Source: Gnetum montanum
Taxonomy: Eukaryota; Streptophyta; Gnetopsida; Gnetales; Gnetaceae
Direction of reading: 5' to 3'
NCBI GenBank assembly: GCA_015680685.1
Contig: MNCI01014464.1
Location: 47,426 to 111,425 of the forward strand
DNA: 64,000 nucleotides
Shown here: positions 21,424 to 33,199 of the stretch, piece by piece
Layout of the letters: each line of letters opens with the position of its first letter
How positions within the stretch are numbered: position 1 is the first letter of the stretch
Made by a program: the position numbers and the translations under genes
The notes under the pieces: generated by a model
Seen by the model: the letters and a program-made list of their open reading frames with translations, nothing else
Told to the model about the DNA's origin: nothing
The model's database searches: none

Positions 21424-24300
21424 GTTTTTAACATGATAAGATTTATTTTTCTTGAGTATTTTTCTTACATATATTTTATTTTCAGAATAAGTGGAGGAAC
21501 TTGAAATATTTAACTACAATCAAATAGGAGAAATCAAGCATCAAAGCATGGATCATGGAGAAAAATACTTAATGTGAACTCATCCAAGAACAAATGAAAG
21601 CTAAGTGGTTTAGCTTGTCATAGCCCAAATGGTGTTGTTCTATAATCAAGATTATATTAATTTGTAACCAAGTAATGTAATTATTATAATAAGATTCCTA
21701 ATGAAAAGGCACTTTTTAATAACAAACATTTTTCTTGAGGTAACATTTGGGGATTTGAACTAAGGTATTTATGCCCAATAATTAGAGGTTAGATCAACAT
21801 GAGTTGCAAAGTTGGTGAAGGGAAAGTAACAAGTGCCAAGTAAAGTACAATAGAAAGGTGATTAGTCATCTCTTCTAGCCAAATTGAGGCTAAACTATGA
21901 TGGTAATATTGGATTGCTTCTAAGGGATAGATGCCAAAGAAAGATAATCCTAGGGAACCCTCAAAGCATGATCTATATACACTTATTTATTTGAATTTCC
22001 TTATTCATATGATTCTTTTTTTATTCCTTCTACATTTTCCCTATTGTGTTCAGTATACATAATGTCAAATGTAACATAAATTTAACATTTTACATATAAT
22101 CTAAGAATGGGATGTTATAACCGTCAATCAATTTGCTAACCATCTTTTGTTCCATTACAACTCAATTGATATATCACTCATACATCTCAAATTGTTTTAC
22201 TTCACCTCATAGAAAATTCATGAAATTTTGAATCCCTACAACTACCTCTTATTGCTTGCTCCTTCAAGAAAAATGTTTTATTTTTCTTCTTCTTTAGGAT
22301 TCCCTTTTTCTTTTCTTCATTCTCATGCATGCCATTACCAAGATAAATCATAAAATTAATTTTACCTTCCAACATTTATTAATCAATTAAATTTTTTTTT
22401 CTTTTTTTCTTTGTTTTTTGTTTTTATCTTTCTTTAACACTTCATCTCTTAGCGTACTATAATAATAACCATGCTTTTGTTGCATTATCTATAGTCCATT
22501 TGCCATTTTTACTAATAAATTATCTGCATCTAACTTTTCACCATTTTTGACATGTTAATGATGCCTTAGAGTAACAATTTTTGCAACTCTTCAGTTGAAC
22601 CTCTTGCTTCAAACTTTTTTTCTTTTTTTTTTCTCTACATCAGATTCCACTTACAAAACTTAACTAAACTTCAATTAGTGATATGCAAATATGTCATAAT
22701 ACCAAAATGTCATAACTCAAAAATTAAAATTAATTATTTTTATTAATGATCCTTACTTTCCATGATTATTCCTTTCTTCTTCTTTTTAATCCTTATTACT
22801 ATTAATTTAGTTATTATCTTAGGAACTTAAATCAATAGGCATGAAGTGGCATTCTCCCCTATGTGCCCAAAAACCAAACATTACTTTCATTACATCAATA
22901 AGAAAGGGATCAAGATATAATATTATGGGGAAAAATAGATATTAGACTTAATCCATAGCATATGTATTCAAGCATTATAACATATAAGAAAACTCTAAAA
23001 GAAATTATCATCAATCTTCAATAAAAAAAAAGTTCCTAGTTACATCACTCTCCTACCTCTAGCACTTATTCTAACATGATTTGCATGCATCATCATGTAG
23101 GAAGAGTTAGTGATCTTCAAGTAGTTGGATTTATTTTATCATTTCATGAAAGACATTACTTGAGTAAACTACCACAACTACAACAAATTTTTAGAACATA
23201 TTAACATATCATCAAAGGATAATCTTATAGCTAGATCTTCTAAGTATCTAGTCTAACATTAAGTTGATTAAGGATTTACTATCCATGATAGTGGTATCCT
23301 AAAACTCTTAAACACTACTACTCCAAATTAACAATAATAGGTAATAGCAATGGTCTTTCCTTCCTACAACTACCTCAATGTTAAGCATCTTGAATTAGCA
23401 TGACAAGTTAATCTCCATTGGTAGTATTCAATGAGTTTGTTATCAAGTAACCTTAGTAATATTAAAGCATCATGTGCTCTAAGTTAGAAGATTATTGAAG
23501 CCTAGATAGAATAATAGAAGCCACCAAAATCATCTTTACTATTTCCTCTATCTAGGTAGCTTGTTGACTATAATTCTAGGTTCTAAGCCCATCCTCCTTC
23601 TATACTATATTTAAGTTTCATCTAAGGGTATCCCCAAGGAACTAGATCTAAGTCTTCATAAAGGATTGAGGACTCATTATAAACTTACAAGAGCCACATG
23701 TACATGCTAACTTCTAAATAACATAACTCAACTTCATACATGTCTCATACCATGCTATTGAGACAATGCTACTTGTGTTCTCTACCGATGTTAATCAACA
23801 TCAAGACTCATATCTAAATGGAATCTTTCTAAATATCATGAAAAATATGATCCTAGTAATCATAGGATTTAGAAAGAAAGCCAAGAAGTCACACTAGTAT
23901 TAGATCCATGAAAGAAACTACAATAAAGCATAAATCTACTACCTACTCGAACTGACAAAGTATTCTCTATTGATGAACAAGCCGCTTGAGATCCCAAACA
24001 CAAGGCACTAGCAAGCTCAAGATGGAAGAAATCATGAATGGAAAATAATGGAAGAGAGATGAAGCTGATTATCCTCTTATAAAGGCAAAATCACAAATAT
24101 CTGTACATAGCTTCTAGAAGGTTCTAACATAAGACTTATTAAGCAACCTATATTATGTATCATATTCAAGATAAAGATAAATATTATCTTCAATGGGGCT
24201 ACATCCAATCATACTATCCTTGTCTAGAGACAAAAATATTACTAAAATAAGATAATAATGAAATATTAAAATGTAAAGAAATTCAAAAATTAAAATATAA
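21424..24300. other. AT-rich intergenic DNA, no recognised content
   Basis: Long AT-rich stretch with poly-T tracts (22390-22420 and 22610-22640) and no convincing open frame or known repeat ends. A segment at 24000-24130 ('cctcttataaaggc' followed by 'ctagaaggttcta') has the look of an old LTR or leader, but no partner copy was found. Confidence 0.5.
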
Positions 24301-24305
24301 AATCT

Positions 24306-24327
24306 CATCATCATCATCATCATCATT
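24306..24327 (+). repeat. (ATC)n microsatellite
   Basis: About seven tandem CAT/ATC units (tcatcatcatcatcatcatc...) just before the DUF4283-like fragment. Confidence 0.9.
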
Positions 24328-24333
24328 CTAGCC

Positions 24334-25260
24334 TTGTCCCCAAAAAATGGATTTAGTTATAATATAGGATCTTATATTAATTACGAATACAAGAAACTTG
24401 ATTGTGTTATTCTTGATAATGTGTATGAGTCATTAGTTGTTGATTTTTCATCACAATATGTATTCATTCAAATCTTAGATTACTTGCCTTGTAATCAAAA
24501 TTTCGTTTCACAATTAAATGATGTCATGAAAAAACATAACATCCAAGTCTCTCATGCTAAGTATTATTACCATTTTTATGGTTGTTAAGTTAGGCAATGC
24601 ATTGATGATGTAGCATGCTCTAGATATAGGATCTTTTATACATAAGCATGCAATGTTGATCATTCATAAATGGGCTCCAAATTTTGATGTCTAATATGAA
24701 GAATATGCTAAAGTTCCATGTTTTGTCAAGTTATATAATCTTCCATTGATTTTTTAGGAAGATGAGGAAAAAGTATTCATTTTCTTGGTCCCATTAAGCA
24801 TATGGAGTCTATTTCTATAGCTTTTGGTTTTCATAGATGTTTTTTTTTTATTAAAATAAACCTTCTTAATTGTAATAAAGAATTAGTATTACAAGTATGA
24901 GTAAAGACTTATATATAGCTAATTACATATAGAAATTATAGTTATAACTTTTGCCATCATGAAGGACATTTATTTAATGCTTGTTCTTTTAGATTCTAAA
25001 GAAAATAAAATTTATGTTAAATTTGAAGATAGAAAAAAAATAATATAAAGTTGAAGATATGAAAATTTAAGTTAATATCAATGATAAGAATGATCAAGTG
25101 GTAATAAAGAATCTAGATAAGACAGAAGCTCCAATGTATATTTTTTCTAGTACTAGAGAAAGTATTAAGCAACCTGGATAGATAGATTGTACAACAAATT
25201 TTTCCTTATCTAACAAGAATACTATTAACTCAAAGATTAAAAATAGTATTAACAAGAAGA
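24334..25260 (+). pseudogene. DUF4283-like retroelement protein fragment
   Basis: The open part (24334-24588, 84 aa) reads 'QYVFIQILDYLPCNQNFV', followed by 'DVMKKHNIQVSHAKYYYHF'. Further sense with stops follows, including 'MLIIHKWAPNFDV' and 'KVPCFVKLYNLPLIF' near 24640-24760. 'W.P.F.......P.WV.L..LP' is the hallmark of the DUF4283 domain found with zinc knuckles in plant LINE ORF1/gag-like proteins. A second copy in the opposite orientation is at 26870-28040. Stops make this a remnant. The family name is from memory of the motif and needs an HMM check. Confidence 0.5.
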
Positions 25261-25929
25261 TTATAGTTGATGGTAAAGATTATTGACATGAGATCTATAA
25301 TAACTGATAAGGTCAATATTTTTCACCAATGGTACCACTTTTTTTCTTTGAAATAAATATTGGTATTAAGCCATAACTTTCTATCTCAAATCTTGTTAGG
25401 ATTAGGACCTTTTTCTCTACTAGTAATTAATGGTCTTCACTTATTTTTTTAAGGTTGCAACTGTAAATTTGTACACTTGAGCATTTTTTAATGATGTCAA
25501 CTTAATGTTAAGTTTGTGATATATTGTGAATTTTCTTTGCTCATTATTAATATTTTTTTTTTTGGATCGACATCCATTCCTTCCTACAAATAATGCCAAT
25601 AAATATAATGATAATACAAATAAAATACAAAAATATTTGTGATTAAATTATAAAAGTTAAAGTGTAAAGTTTTATATCAAACATCATCATAAAGAAGTGA
25701 GACTCATTAAAGGAAATACATTTAGAATGCTAGAAAATTTGATCATTTTCCCTGCTAGAATCTTATTCAATCCAGATATGCATGATATTGTCACCCATAT
25801 ATCCATAGGTCAAGCTAACTAGATATATTACCTAATAATGAAAATTAAACATGCTAAAGGAAACCTAGAAGATGTAATATCATCCTAAACTAGGTTCAAG
25901 TTACCATACTCTAAATACCCTAGGGGTGT

Positions 25930-26480
25930 TACAGAAAACATGTTACTTTATCTACCATTGAGGCTAAATTTTTCACTATCATTAAGGTTACCAAAGAGTT
26001 ATGGATGAGGATGTTTCTAACAAAGTTAGGTTATGAATTTGATTTTAGTGGGTAATGCTAATTTACAAGTTCTAATTTGACTATATATCTTGGGGTGTAC
26101 CTATATTACAGTTATTTCAAGGTTCCAACACCCAAAGTTATGTCATGAGGTGTTAAACTATTGGTTAGACTTTTGGTTTGAAGGCTCCAAGTCATGGGTT
26201 CAATTCTGGTGGGGAACGCTAACTTATAAAGTTCTAATTAGACTATATATCTGAGGGTGTTTTTATATCACAATTATTTTGGGATACCAACACCCAAAGT
26301 TAGATCATGAGGAAAAATAATTTATCATAAATTATCAAAGTACCATTGACCTTAGCAAAAACTCCATCTTTCATTGAAAATCCAAACTTATTAATATAAG
26401 ATATCATTGAATTCAAAATGTTTTAGTAAGAATTAAAATTGCTATGTATTAAGAAATTCCAAACTAACAAAAATGGGTTA
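25930..26480 (+). pseudogene. Ty1/copia RNase H fragment split by a SINE-like insertion
   Basis: 'VTLSTIEAKFFTIIKVTKEL' followed by 'WMRMFLTKLGYEF' (25935-26035), and after an interruption 'STIDLSKNSIFH' then 'SKLINIRYH' (26330-26410), match the end of copia RNase H. The 290 bp between them (26040-26320) is a SINE-like duplication. A G-rich polypurine tract and LTR start follow at 26480-26493, so this is the 3' end of an old + strand copia element. Confidence 0.65.
26045..26318 (+). repeat. Two SINE-like tandem units within the copia RNase H fragment
   Basis: Both units end with 'ccaacacccaaagtta' then 'tcatgagg' (about 26152 and 26315) and share 'agttctaatt.gactatatatct'. The second unit begins with 'tgttaaactattggttagac' and 'catgggttcaattctgg' at a spacing like the A and B boxes of a tRNA-derived pol III promoter. 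The first unit lacks the A-box part. A tRNA-derived SINE is a reasonable reading but not proven; no poly-A tail or clear TSD is visible. Confidence 0.4.
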
Positions 26481-26837
26481 GATATGGGGGGGTGTTAGAT
26501 ACAAAATATATATATAGTAAAAATAAAAATCCATAGTACAAAAGCAAAGAAGTACTACAAAGAGGCAAAACTCTAAATCAAGAAAAAGAAAATGCCTAAC
26601 TATTTTGGGAATGTCTTTTTAGGTTTTCATTCTCACAACCAATCCTAACATACCTTCCTTCTGGGGTAGGAAATAAAAATATTAAAAATAAAAATCCATA
26701 GGACAAAATCAAAGAAGTACTGCAAAGAGCAAAAACTTTGAATCAAGAAAAAAAAAGGCCTAACTATTTTTGGGATATCTTTTTAGGTTTTCATTTTTAC
26801 AACCAATCCTAAAAAACCTTCCCTCTTGGGTAGGAAA
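26480..26837 (+). repeat. Copia polypurine tract and LTR start, with a ~160-bp tandem duplication
   Basis: 'gatatgggggggtgttagatac' contains a G-rich tract followed by TGTTAGATAC (LTR start, about 26493). Within the putative LTR, 26518-26682 is repeated at 26683-26837 with about ten percent difference by eye; both copies contain 'aataaaaatccatag' and 'tttttaggttttcatt'. The LTR end may be 'ggattaaca' near 26870. The 5' LTR was not found. Confidence 0.5.
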
Positions 26838-26869
26838 TTGGACATTCCATGTTAGGATTAACATTTGGT

Positions 26870-28040
26870 AGAGGGTGAGGAAGCCTGCACCCTGTTAATA
26901 GAATCAACATTATTAAAACATATTATCTCCATACCTTGACCAATAGCTACAAATGAATTATTAACAATTAAAATATCTTGAACATGTTGTCCATTTTGAA
27001 AATTTAGCGTATAATCACCAATAGATAGACTTCCTTGATGTTTTTTTATTCTGAAGAACTAATTAAAACCCATCTAAATCAACAATACAATTCTATGAAA
27101 CTTGAGGAACATATATTTGTTTCTTCTTAATCATTAAAGAATTTTTTTTTAACTAATTTGACTTAAACCTTCCTTGAAGATACATTCTATTGAATAATTG
27201 TAAAAGAAAGGGGTGGCCTAATTATTAAAACATTAACAAAAGAAATCATCCTAGGATTTGTAGCATCTATAGAAAAAACCTTAGCATGATCTATAACATT
27301 TGCATAAGAAACCTTAGTAGCATTTATAGTAGCTTATTGTTGACATCCTTGCATTGCTTTTTTTCACTGTGTAAAAAGACATGAATCAGACATGTGACCA
27401 TCTCAATGATAATAGTAATATAACTTTAAAAGATTGTAATAAACAATCTTCTATGCATAATCAATTCTACCATCATGTAGGAGAATTTCTTTCTTAAGCA
27501 AATCAAGATCCACTTCAATCATATATCGAATTCTATGAAAACCACTAAGTACAGCAAGGGTTTTAGCATGTCTAATTGTCCTAATATAAGAAAAAATATC
27601 CCTTTTAAATTTTACAAAAAATAATGAAAGATTCAGTAATTCACTAAAGAAATGAACCTTTTGAAATTTAGAAGATGTTGAATTAAAAGAAAGAGTCTAC
27701 TTTTGAATAATCAAGAAAGCATGACATTGATCAAAACCACTGATATCAAAGGCCTTATAAATCATTATTGAATCAAGAAATTCTACCAGTAAAAATAAGT
27801 TTAACAAATAATAAGCATGGACAACATAAAAACCTCGATCTTTCCGAACCAAATTTAAATGATTCAAAAAAACTTAAAGAACAAGGTAAATAACCTAGAA
27901 TTTGTACAAAAACATAACTTTTAAAAATTTCCTTAGCAATATGTTTATATAAATCATCAGGGAATTCGTAGAGAAGAACTGTTGGCTCTACTTGAAGGAT
28001 CACCAATTGAATTTGGCAACATTGCATGTAATAGCAATGC
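26870..28040 (-). pseudogene. DUF4283/zinc-knuckle retroelement protein fragment
   Basis: On the - strand 27773-28027 reads 'SYVFVQILGYLPCSLSFFESF', a paralogue of 'QYVFIQILDYLPCNQNFV' at 24334. Further down, 'GFHRIRYMIEVDLDLLKKE' (about 27545-27490) and 'YYYH' with 'DGHMSDSCLFTQ' (about 27420-27370) recall the DUF4283 C-terminal strand and a CCHC knuckle. Sense fades below 27300; a frame at 27060-26880 ('GDYTLNFQNGQHVQDIL') is not recognised. Many stops; a remnant of a LINE-like or gag-like protein. Confidence 0.5.
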
Positions 28041-28770
28041 TAGACCCGTTGCTACCTCATATTAATTCTAAAACCCTTACTATTAAGACCCTTGCCAAAA
28101 TGGGTTAGATATGACTAGTTTAGCTATATATTTATGATATATATCTATTATTTAGCTGAAAAAAATTTATATTTTTTAGGTTAATAAAATCTCAAATTAT
28201 TTGACTTAGAATTGATTTTTACATTCAAAGAAAAATCAAAACTAATGTACACTATCCAAAATAATAATTCCATGAAAAAGCTTTCTTACCCATGAGATAT
28301 CTCAAAATAGAATTAGAAACAGCGTTCTTATTAAGCAAGCAACAACATGTATTTATTATGATAAAGATAATAGAATTGCATTATTTGATCCTTTGCCCCA
28401 ATTTAGCAAGGGCTTGGGAGTCACTTTCTTTTTTGTTGTTTTTGTCATAATGGTTTTGGATTCATGGTTGATTTTATGCTTTGTTACATTGATAGTTCTC
28501 ACTAATTTCCTAACCTTGGTTTTTCAAACGAGAGTGATCACTTCTTAGAGGTGACTAACCAAAAGTGTCTATTGGCCTTACATGACATTGTTTCCAATGT
28601 ATTATCAATCCTATTATTGAGTCCCAAGCTTCAAATAGAAATGAGTTTAGTTGTATTTTACTTGTATTAAAAAGATAATTGAGGTTGTTAGTGGTTGATG
28701 TTAGGTTTCGTAGACATGTTAAGCATCGCTAACTAGCAATTCATCTACTTATATATACATGTGCTACGTA

Positions 28771-29249
28771 TGAGTAAAGTGAAGGGAACTTTCATTCACA
28801 TAAGCTCAAATATTGTCATCTCATTGATTACAAGAACTATCTTTTTGTAATTGTATGGTTAAAATTGTTATGTTATAATATATTGTAGTGTTGAATATTT
28901 AACTGTAGATATTTGCAATGTAGTCAATGTAAAATATTGTTCATCTTCAGTCATTTTATTATTATTAATGTCTATTTTACATCTAGTTAACAATACCTAT
29001 GGATGTCTATTCCATACTATAAATATGATTGTAAGAAAGCCTTGAAAGTAGTTTCTTTGGCTTTCATCCATGTGCTATCTTCTTTCCCATTCTTTGTTGT
29101 TCATTATGTTTATGAAACTATTTGAGCTAAGATAAAGATCCAAAGCCTATTTTTTGCTAGGGTTTTTCTTGTTTTTCCCCAAGATATATTCTTGTGTTTT
29201 TCTATCAATTTATTTTTTACCATTACCATAAATGAGCTAAAACCTTACA
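28771..29249 (+). repeat. E5 5' LTR
   Basis: 479 bp, TGAGTAAAG...CTTACA, followed by the copia PBS. It contains a TATA-like 'actataaatatg' near 29018, shared with the 3' LTR near 32090. Confidence 0.8.
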
Positions 29250-30059
29250 ATTGGTGTCAAAGTAAGGTTCTCATGGTGGTGAATTATTTGCCAAGTTCTA
29301 GTCATTATGGTTGTTTTGCCAAGTAAATGGAAAATCTAAAGAATGTTTAACAAGTGCCTATTGAATTCAACCATTCTCACAAGTGGTTGTTGAATCTAGC
29401 CTTGTAGCTAATAAGCAATCAAATTAGAAGTCCTTCAACAAGAAATTAGAAAGTGGTGGAATCTTCTTCAATTTTTCTTAATTGTGTAATGTTGCTAAAA
29501 TCTCTAAAATATGGTATATATCAAAATGTAATCCCTCCTTCTTGTCAAGAGGAAGATTTTGTATATTTTTACATAGTGTCTTAGGGTTGATAGAGATTTT
29601 GTATAGTGTGTCTTGGGGTTGATGGAACTAAAAGAGTTTCTTAGGGTTGTTAACATTAAGAAAAACTTCTAATGCATTGATTCTAGTCCAAAGTTAGAAT
29701 TTGTGATGAAAAAGTAAAAATCCAATTCAAAAATGAAGCTTCTGAAAAGTTGTATAATTTATTTATTAATTTTAAAAACAATTTAAAGGGTCATCCTCCC
29801 ACAACAAGAGACATTACTCCTAACCAATAGGATAGTGTGAATGATATATAAGAAATAAGTACAACGGAAGGTTTAAGTGAAGATAAGGAGATAGAGTATC
29901 AAGATGATGCTCTATGAACTTCACAACCGTCAAGATAGTTTGGTCATATAAAAAAAAGCTACCTACTCAATTTGAAGATAAAACTCTAATCGCTAAATTT
30001 AAATCCCTTACTTATTATGGAGTATGTACATCTCTTTAACATAAAAGTAGAAGCGAGCG

Positions 30060-31800
30060 ATGGACGATGAAATGTCCTTTATTCTTAAGTATAAGACAAG
30101 GGAATTAGTTAAACTTCCATCTGGTAGAAAACCAATTGGATGTAAGTGGATGTTCAGAATTAAATCTGGTGGCTAGTTTAAAACACATCTTGTAGCTAAG
30201 GGTTATTCCCAAAAGTAGGAAATTGATTATGATAAAATCCTCTCCCCTATGAAAAAATTAATATCTACTAGATCATTAGTCTCAATAATAGTGGTTTAGG
30301 ATCTAGAATAAACGGATGTGAAAAAAGTATCTATCTCAATGGTAATTCTTAATGTTGAGGAGATAATTTTTAAAAAATAAATAGCATATGATTTGTAAAT
30401 GTGCACCAAGGATGTGGAATAAAACTTCTATTAACCACATGTTAAGTCTTGGCTTTAGCATGAAGGATTGTTAAGAGTCTTAGCTTTAGCTTGTCAAACT
30501 CATATATTAAGAGTCTTGGCTTTGTGAAGGACTATTAGAAGTCTTGGCTTTAGTTTGTCAAACTTTAATATCAAGAGCCTTGGCACAAGCCTAGAGGACT
30601 TGGATATGAATGTCAAATGTGAAGCCTAGAAGCCTTATATAGCAAAGGTTTTGACAAAAGCTTAAAGACTTGTATGTATGTTAAGAGTCTTAGCATAAGT
30701 TTGGAGGAATTTTTTTGTATGTTCAAGGTCTTGGCATAAAGCTTAGAAGGCTTATATATACATATATTGTATTGAAAGTCCTAGCTTAAAGCCTAGAGGA
30801 CTTGTATATGTAGAGTATAAACAGAAAACATCATTGTACTGCTATATGTAACATACATGTAATAAAAAAATAGTGATATACATGAAATTAAGAAGTTAAA
30901 TCTTTTCTCAATTTAAGTTTAGAAAAAATATTGATGCTAGATTTAAAAAAATTGGGCATGAAAATCTGATGAAATAGGATTGGCTTGAAAAATCTACATA
31001 TGTTAAAAAAATTTAATATGCAAGATTGCAAGTTGAATTACAAGCTAGTGATTGCACCCTATGAAACTAAAATAAAACTTTTAGTTGAATAACGTCCAAA
31101 GAAGGAGAAAAAAGTGTGTGGTGAAAATTCCATAAGTTTATTATAAAAATTCCATATGCTAAAGTTGTCAACAATTTGATGTATGTCATGGTTAGTACTA
31201 GACTTGATATTACATACATTGTTGGAAAACTCAGTAGGTATATGTTTAATCTAGGGAAACAACACTAGATTGTTGTTAAATGAGTTTTCTAGTATCTTTG
31301 TGGTACTATGAATTTTGATATTTGTTATCAAAGCGATTCGTCTATTCTATATGGCTATGTAGATGCTGATTAGGGTGGGGATTTAAACAATAGAAAATCA
31401 ACTAGTATATATGTATTTAATATCTTTGGTGGCACTATCTCTTGGCAAAGCCTGTGTAGCTCAATCTACTACTAAAGCAAAATATGTTGCTACAAATCTA
31501 GCTAATTGGGAAGTAGGATATGTTGCTGCAAACTTAGCTAGTTAGGAAGCAACATGGCTTTAAAGATTAGTGACTAAACTCGGGATTCATAAAAGGATTG
31601 TGAAAATTGGTTGTGATAACAAAAGTGTAATTTATATATCCAAGAATCCTACTTTCCATAGTAGGACAAAACATATAAAAATACACTATCAATATATTCC
31701 ATAGCAAATAAATAAACAAAGAATTCTTTTTGAAAAAATTAAGACAGAATCATTATCTACTAAACATTTTTATGGTGTTAAACAACTAATACCATCCAAG
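30060..31800 (+). pseudogene. E5 copia reverse transcriptase/RNase H remnants
   Basis: RT start: 'TRELVKLPSGRKPIGCKWMF' at about 30090-30155, then 'THLVAKGYSQK'. The sense breaks off near 30300 and resumes at about 30880-31140 with 'KFNMQDCKL'-like sequence. RNase H follows at 31380-31700 ('KPVVAQSTTKAKYVATNLAN'-like, then 'GCDNKSVIYISKNPTFHSR', 'TKHIKIHYQYI'). The 'ATNLANWEVGYVAANLAS' stretch shows a small internal duplication. The YVDD part is missing, replaced by a repetitive block at 30400-30810. Stops occur throughout. Confidence 0.7.
30440..30810 (+). repeat. Imperfect tandem repeats inside the E5 RT
   Basis: A phrase of the type 'aagagtcttggctttagc' / 'aagcctagaggacttgtat' returns about eight times with variable spacing (about 40-70 bp). 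It replaces the catalytic centre of the RT. It could be a minisatellite expansion or an inserted unrelated repeat. Confidence 0.55.
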
Positions 31801-31845
31801 GTCTTGATCAGGCTCGGTAGCTTTGCTTTCAGGAGAGGAGAATTA

Positions 31846-32275
31846 TAAGTAAAGTGAAGGCAATTTCCATTCACATAAGCTTAGATATTTTCATCTCATT
31901 GATTACAACACTACCTTTTTGTAATTGTATGGTTAAAATAGTTATATTGTAATATATTGTAATGTTGAATTGCAGGTAGTTGCAATATAGTCGATATAAA
32001 TTATTTTTCATCTCTAATTATTTTATTATTAATAATGTTTAGCTTACATCCAGTTAACAATATGTGTGGGTTTCTATCCCATACTATAAATATGATTGCA
32101 CTAAAGCCTAAAATAGTGTGTTTAACTTTCATCCCAATGTTATCTTCTTTCCCTTATGCTTGTGAAACTCTAGTTGTGATAAAGATCCAAAGCCTGGAGT
32201 TTTTCTCATTTTTTCCCTGATATATTATTGTGTTTTTCTATCAATTTACTTTTTACTATGAACAATCTAAGACAC
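31846..32275 (+). repeat. E5 3' LTR
   Basis: About 430 bp and similar to 28771-29249, with small deletions (the 'ttcattatgtttatgaaac' part is shortened). It starts TAAGTAAAG after a purine tract. The right end is ambiguous (gac/acgtg near 32273). Confidence 0.7.
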
Positions 32276-32944
32276 GTGTGTTTGGAAAACATGAGAAACA
32301 CAAAACCCCAAATAGATAGAACTTGAAACCATAGATTGAGAAATTTGCCATAAATGGCAAAGCAACATTGAAGTCGATTCAACATCCAATTAGATATTTA
32401 ATCTAATGAATAGTGCTATATTTTTATTGATTTTTTAAGTTCAATATATTGTATATTGCTAACTCTTCCAGCCAAAAATTAAAATTTCTATATTTGATTT
32501 TCCACTCTAAATGAGCTTGACAAAAAATGGAAAATGCGGATAACTAACATGGGTGCATATAAGTGCTCTCTTTTGTAAATATTGATGATTTTAATTCAAT
32601 TTTTACACCAATTTGTTTGGGATTTTTCAATCAGATTTATAAAAAGGGTTGCCAATTTAACGATAAGATCCCATTTTTCAAACTATGCCTGAAACCACTA
32701 ATACGTTATCATTATTGAAACGCACAAGAAGCTGAAACACCACCTTAACACTATTGCAAAGGGTAAAATTTTTAATCTCCACAATGTTCAGCCTTTCAAA
32801 CTCAAAACATTCAACAATTACGCTCCTTTGATTAAGGGCACCCGGTTTTTGTTCCGGCTCCCGTTTTCGCTGCCGCTTAAGTTATGAAAATGGCAATGCA
32901 TTTTCATTTCACATGACTCTAAGTCTGGGTGCGCACACATAAGC

Positions 32945-33193
32945 ATGAATCACGCCCTGCTGCTAATGCTGCTGAGTTTGTCCCTAGTAGCTGCTAATGC
33001 TGCTGAGTTTGTCCCTAGTAGCGCCACGCCATTACCATGCCATGCCATGCCAAGAAACCTTTTGAGATTGAAACATGACACCGCCGGCCACCCCACGGGC
33101 CTCATAATTCCTGCCATTGTCAGAAAAGCATCCAATCATAATGTAGTATGCAACTTGCACGCACGCTTGTATGGCTGTAGTTTCTCTGAATGA
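32945..33193 (+). CDS. Hypothetical small ORF with signal-peptide-like start (82 aa), doubtful
   Basis: The ORF starts 'MNHALLLMLLSLSLVAANAA', which looks like a secretory signal peptide, then 'EFVPSSATPLPCHAMPRNLL' and ends 'LHARLYGCSFSE'. I do not recognise the rest. The hydrophobic start results from a 31-bp exact tandem duplication (32960-32990 and 32991-33021). As 31 is not a multiple of 3, the same bases are read once as 'LLMLLSLSLVA' and once as 'ANAAEFVPSS'. That makes chance a serious possibility. No splice or expression evidence. The surrounding 32850-33550 is more GC-rich than neighbouring repeat DNA, so a low-copy gene remnant is possible. Confidence 0.25.
   Translation: MNHALLLMLLSLSLVAANAAEFVPSSATPLPCHAMPRNLLRLKHDTAGHPTGLIIPAIVRKASNHNVVCNLHARLYGCSFSE
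32960..33021. repeat. 31-bp perfect tandem duplication
   Basis: Two exact copies of a unit beginning 'ctgctaatgctgctgagttt'. Each unit also contains internal 'tgctaatgctgctgag' self-similarity, which favours replication slippage. Confidence 0.9.
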
Positions 33194-33199
33194 GGAAGT

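Larger units (their letters stand above)
28771..32275 (+). mobile_element. E5: decayed Ty1/copia LTR retrotransposon, internally shortened
   Basis: LTR copies at 28771-29249 and 31846 to about 32275 (both contain 'gtaaagtgaagg', 'atctcattgattacaa', 'gtttttctatcaattta'). A PBS at 29250-29262 ('attggtgtcaaag') resembles the initiator-Met-tRNA site (TGGTATCAGAG). A purine tract ('aggagaggagaatta', about 31831-31845) lies before the 3' LTR. Only 2.6 kb lies between the LTRs, so most of gag, protease and integrase is gone. RT and RNase H remain as remnants. The right LTR starts TA instead of TG. Possible TSD acgta/acgtg, one mismatch. An old, dead element. Confidence 0.8.
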
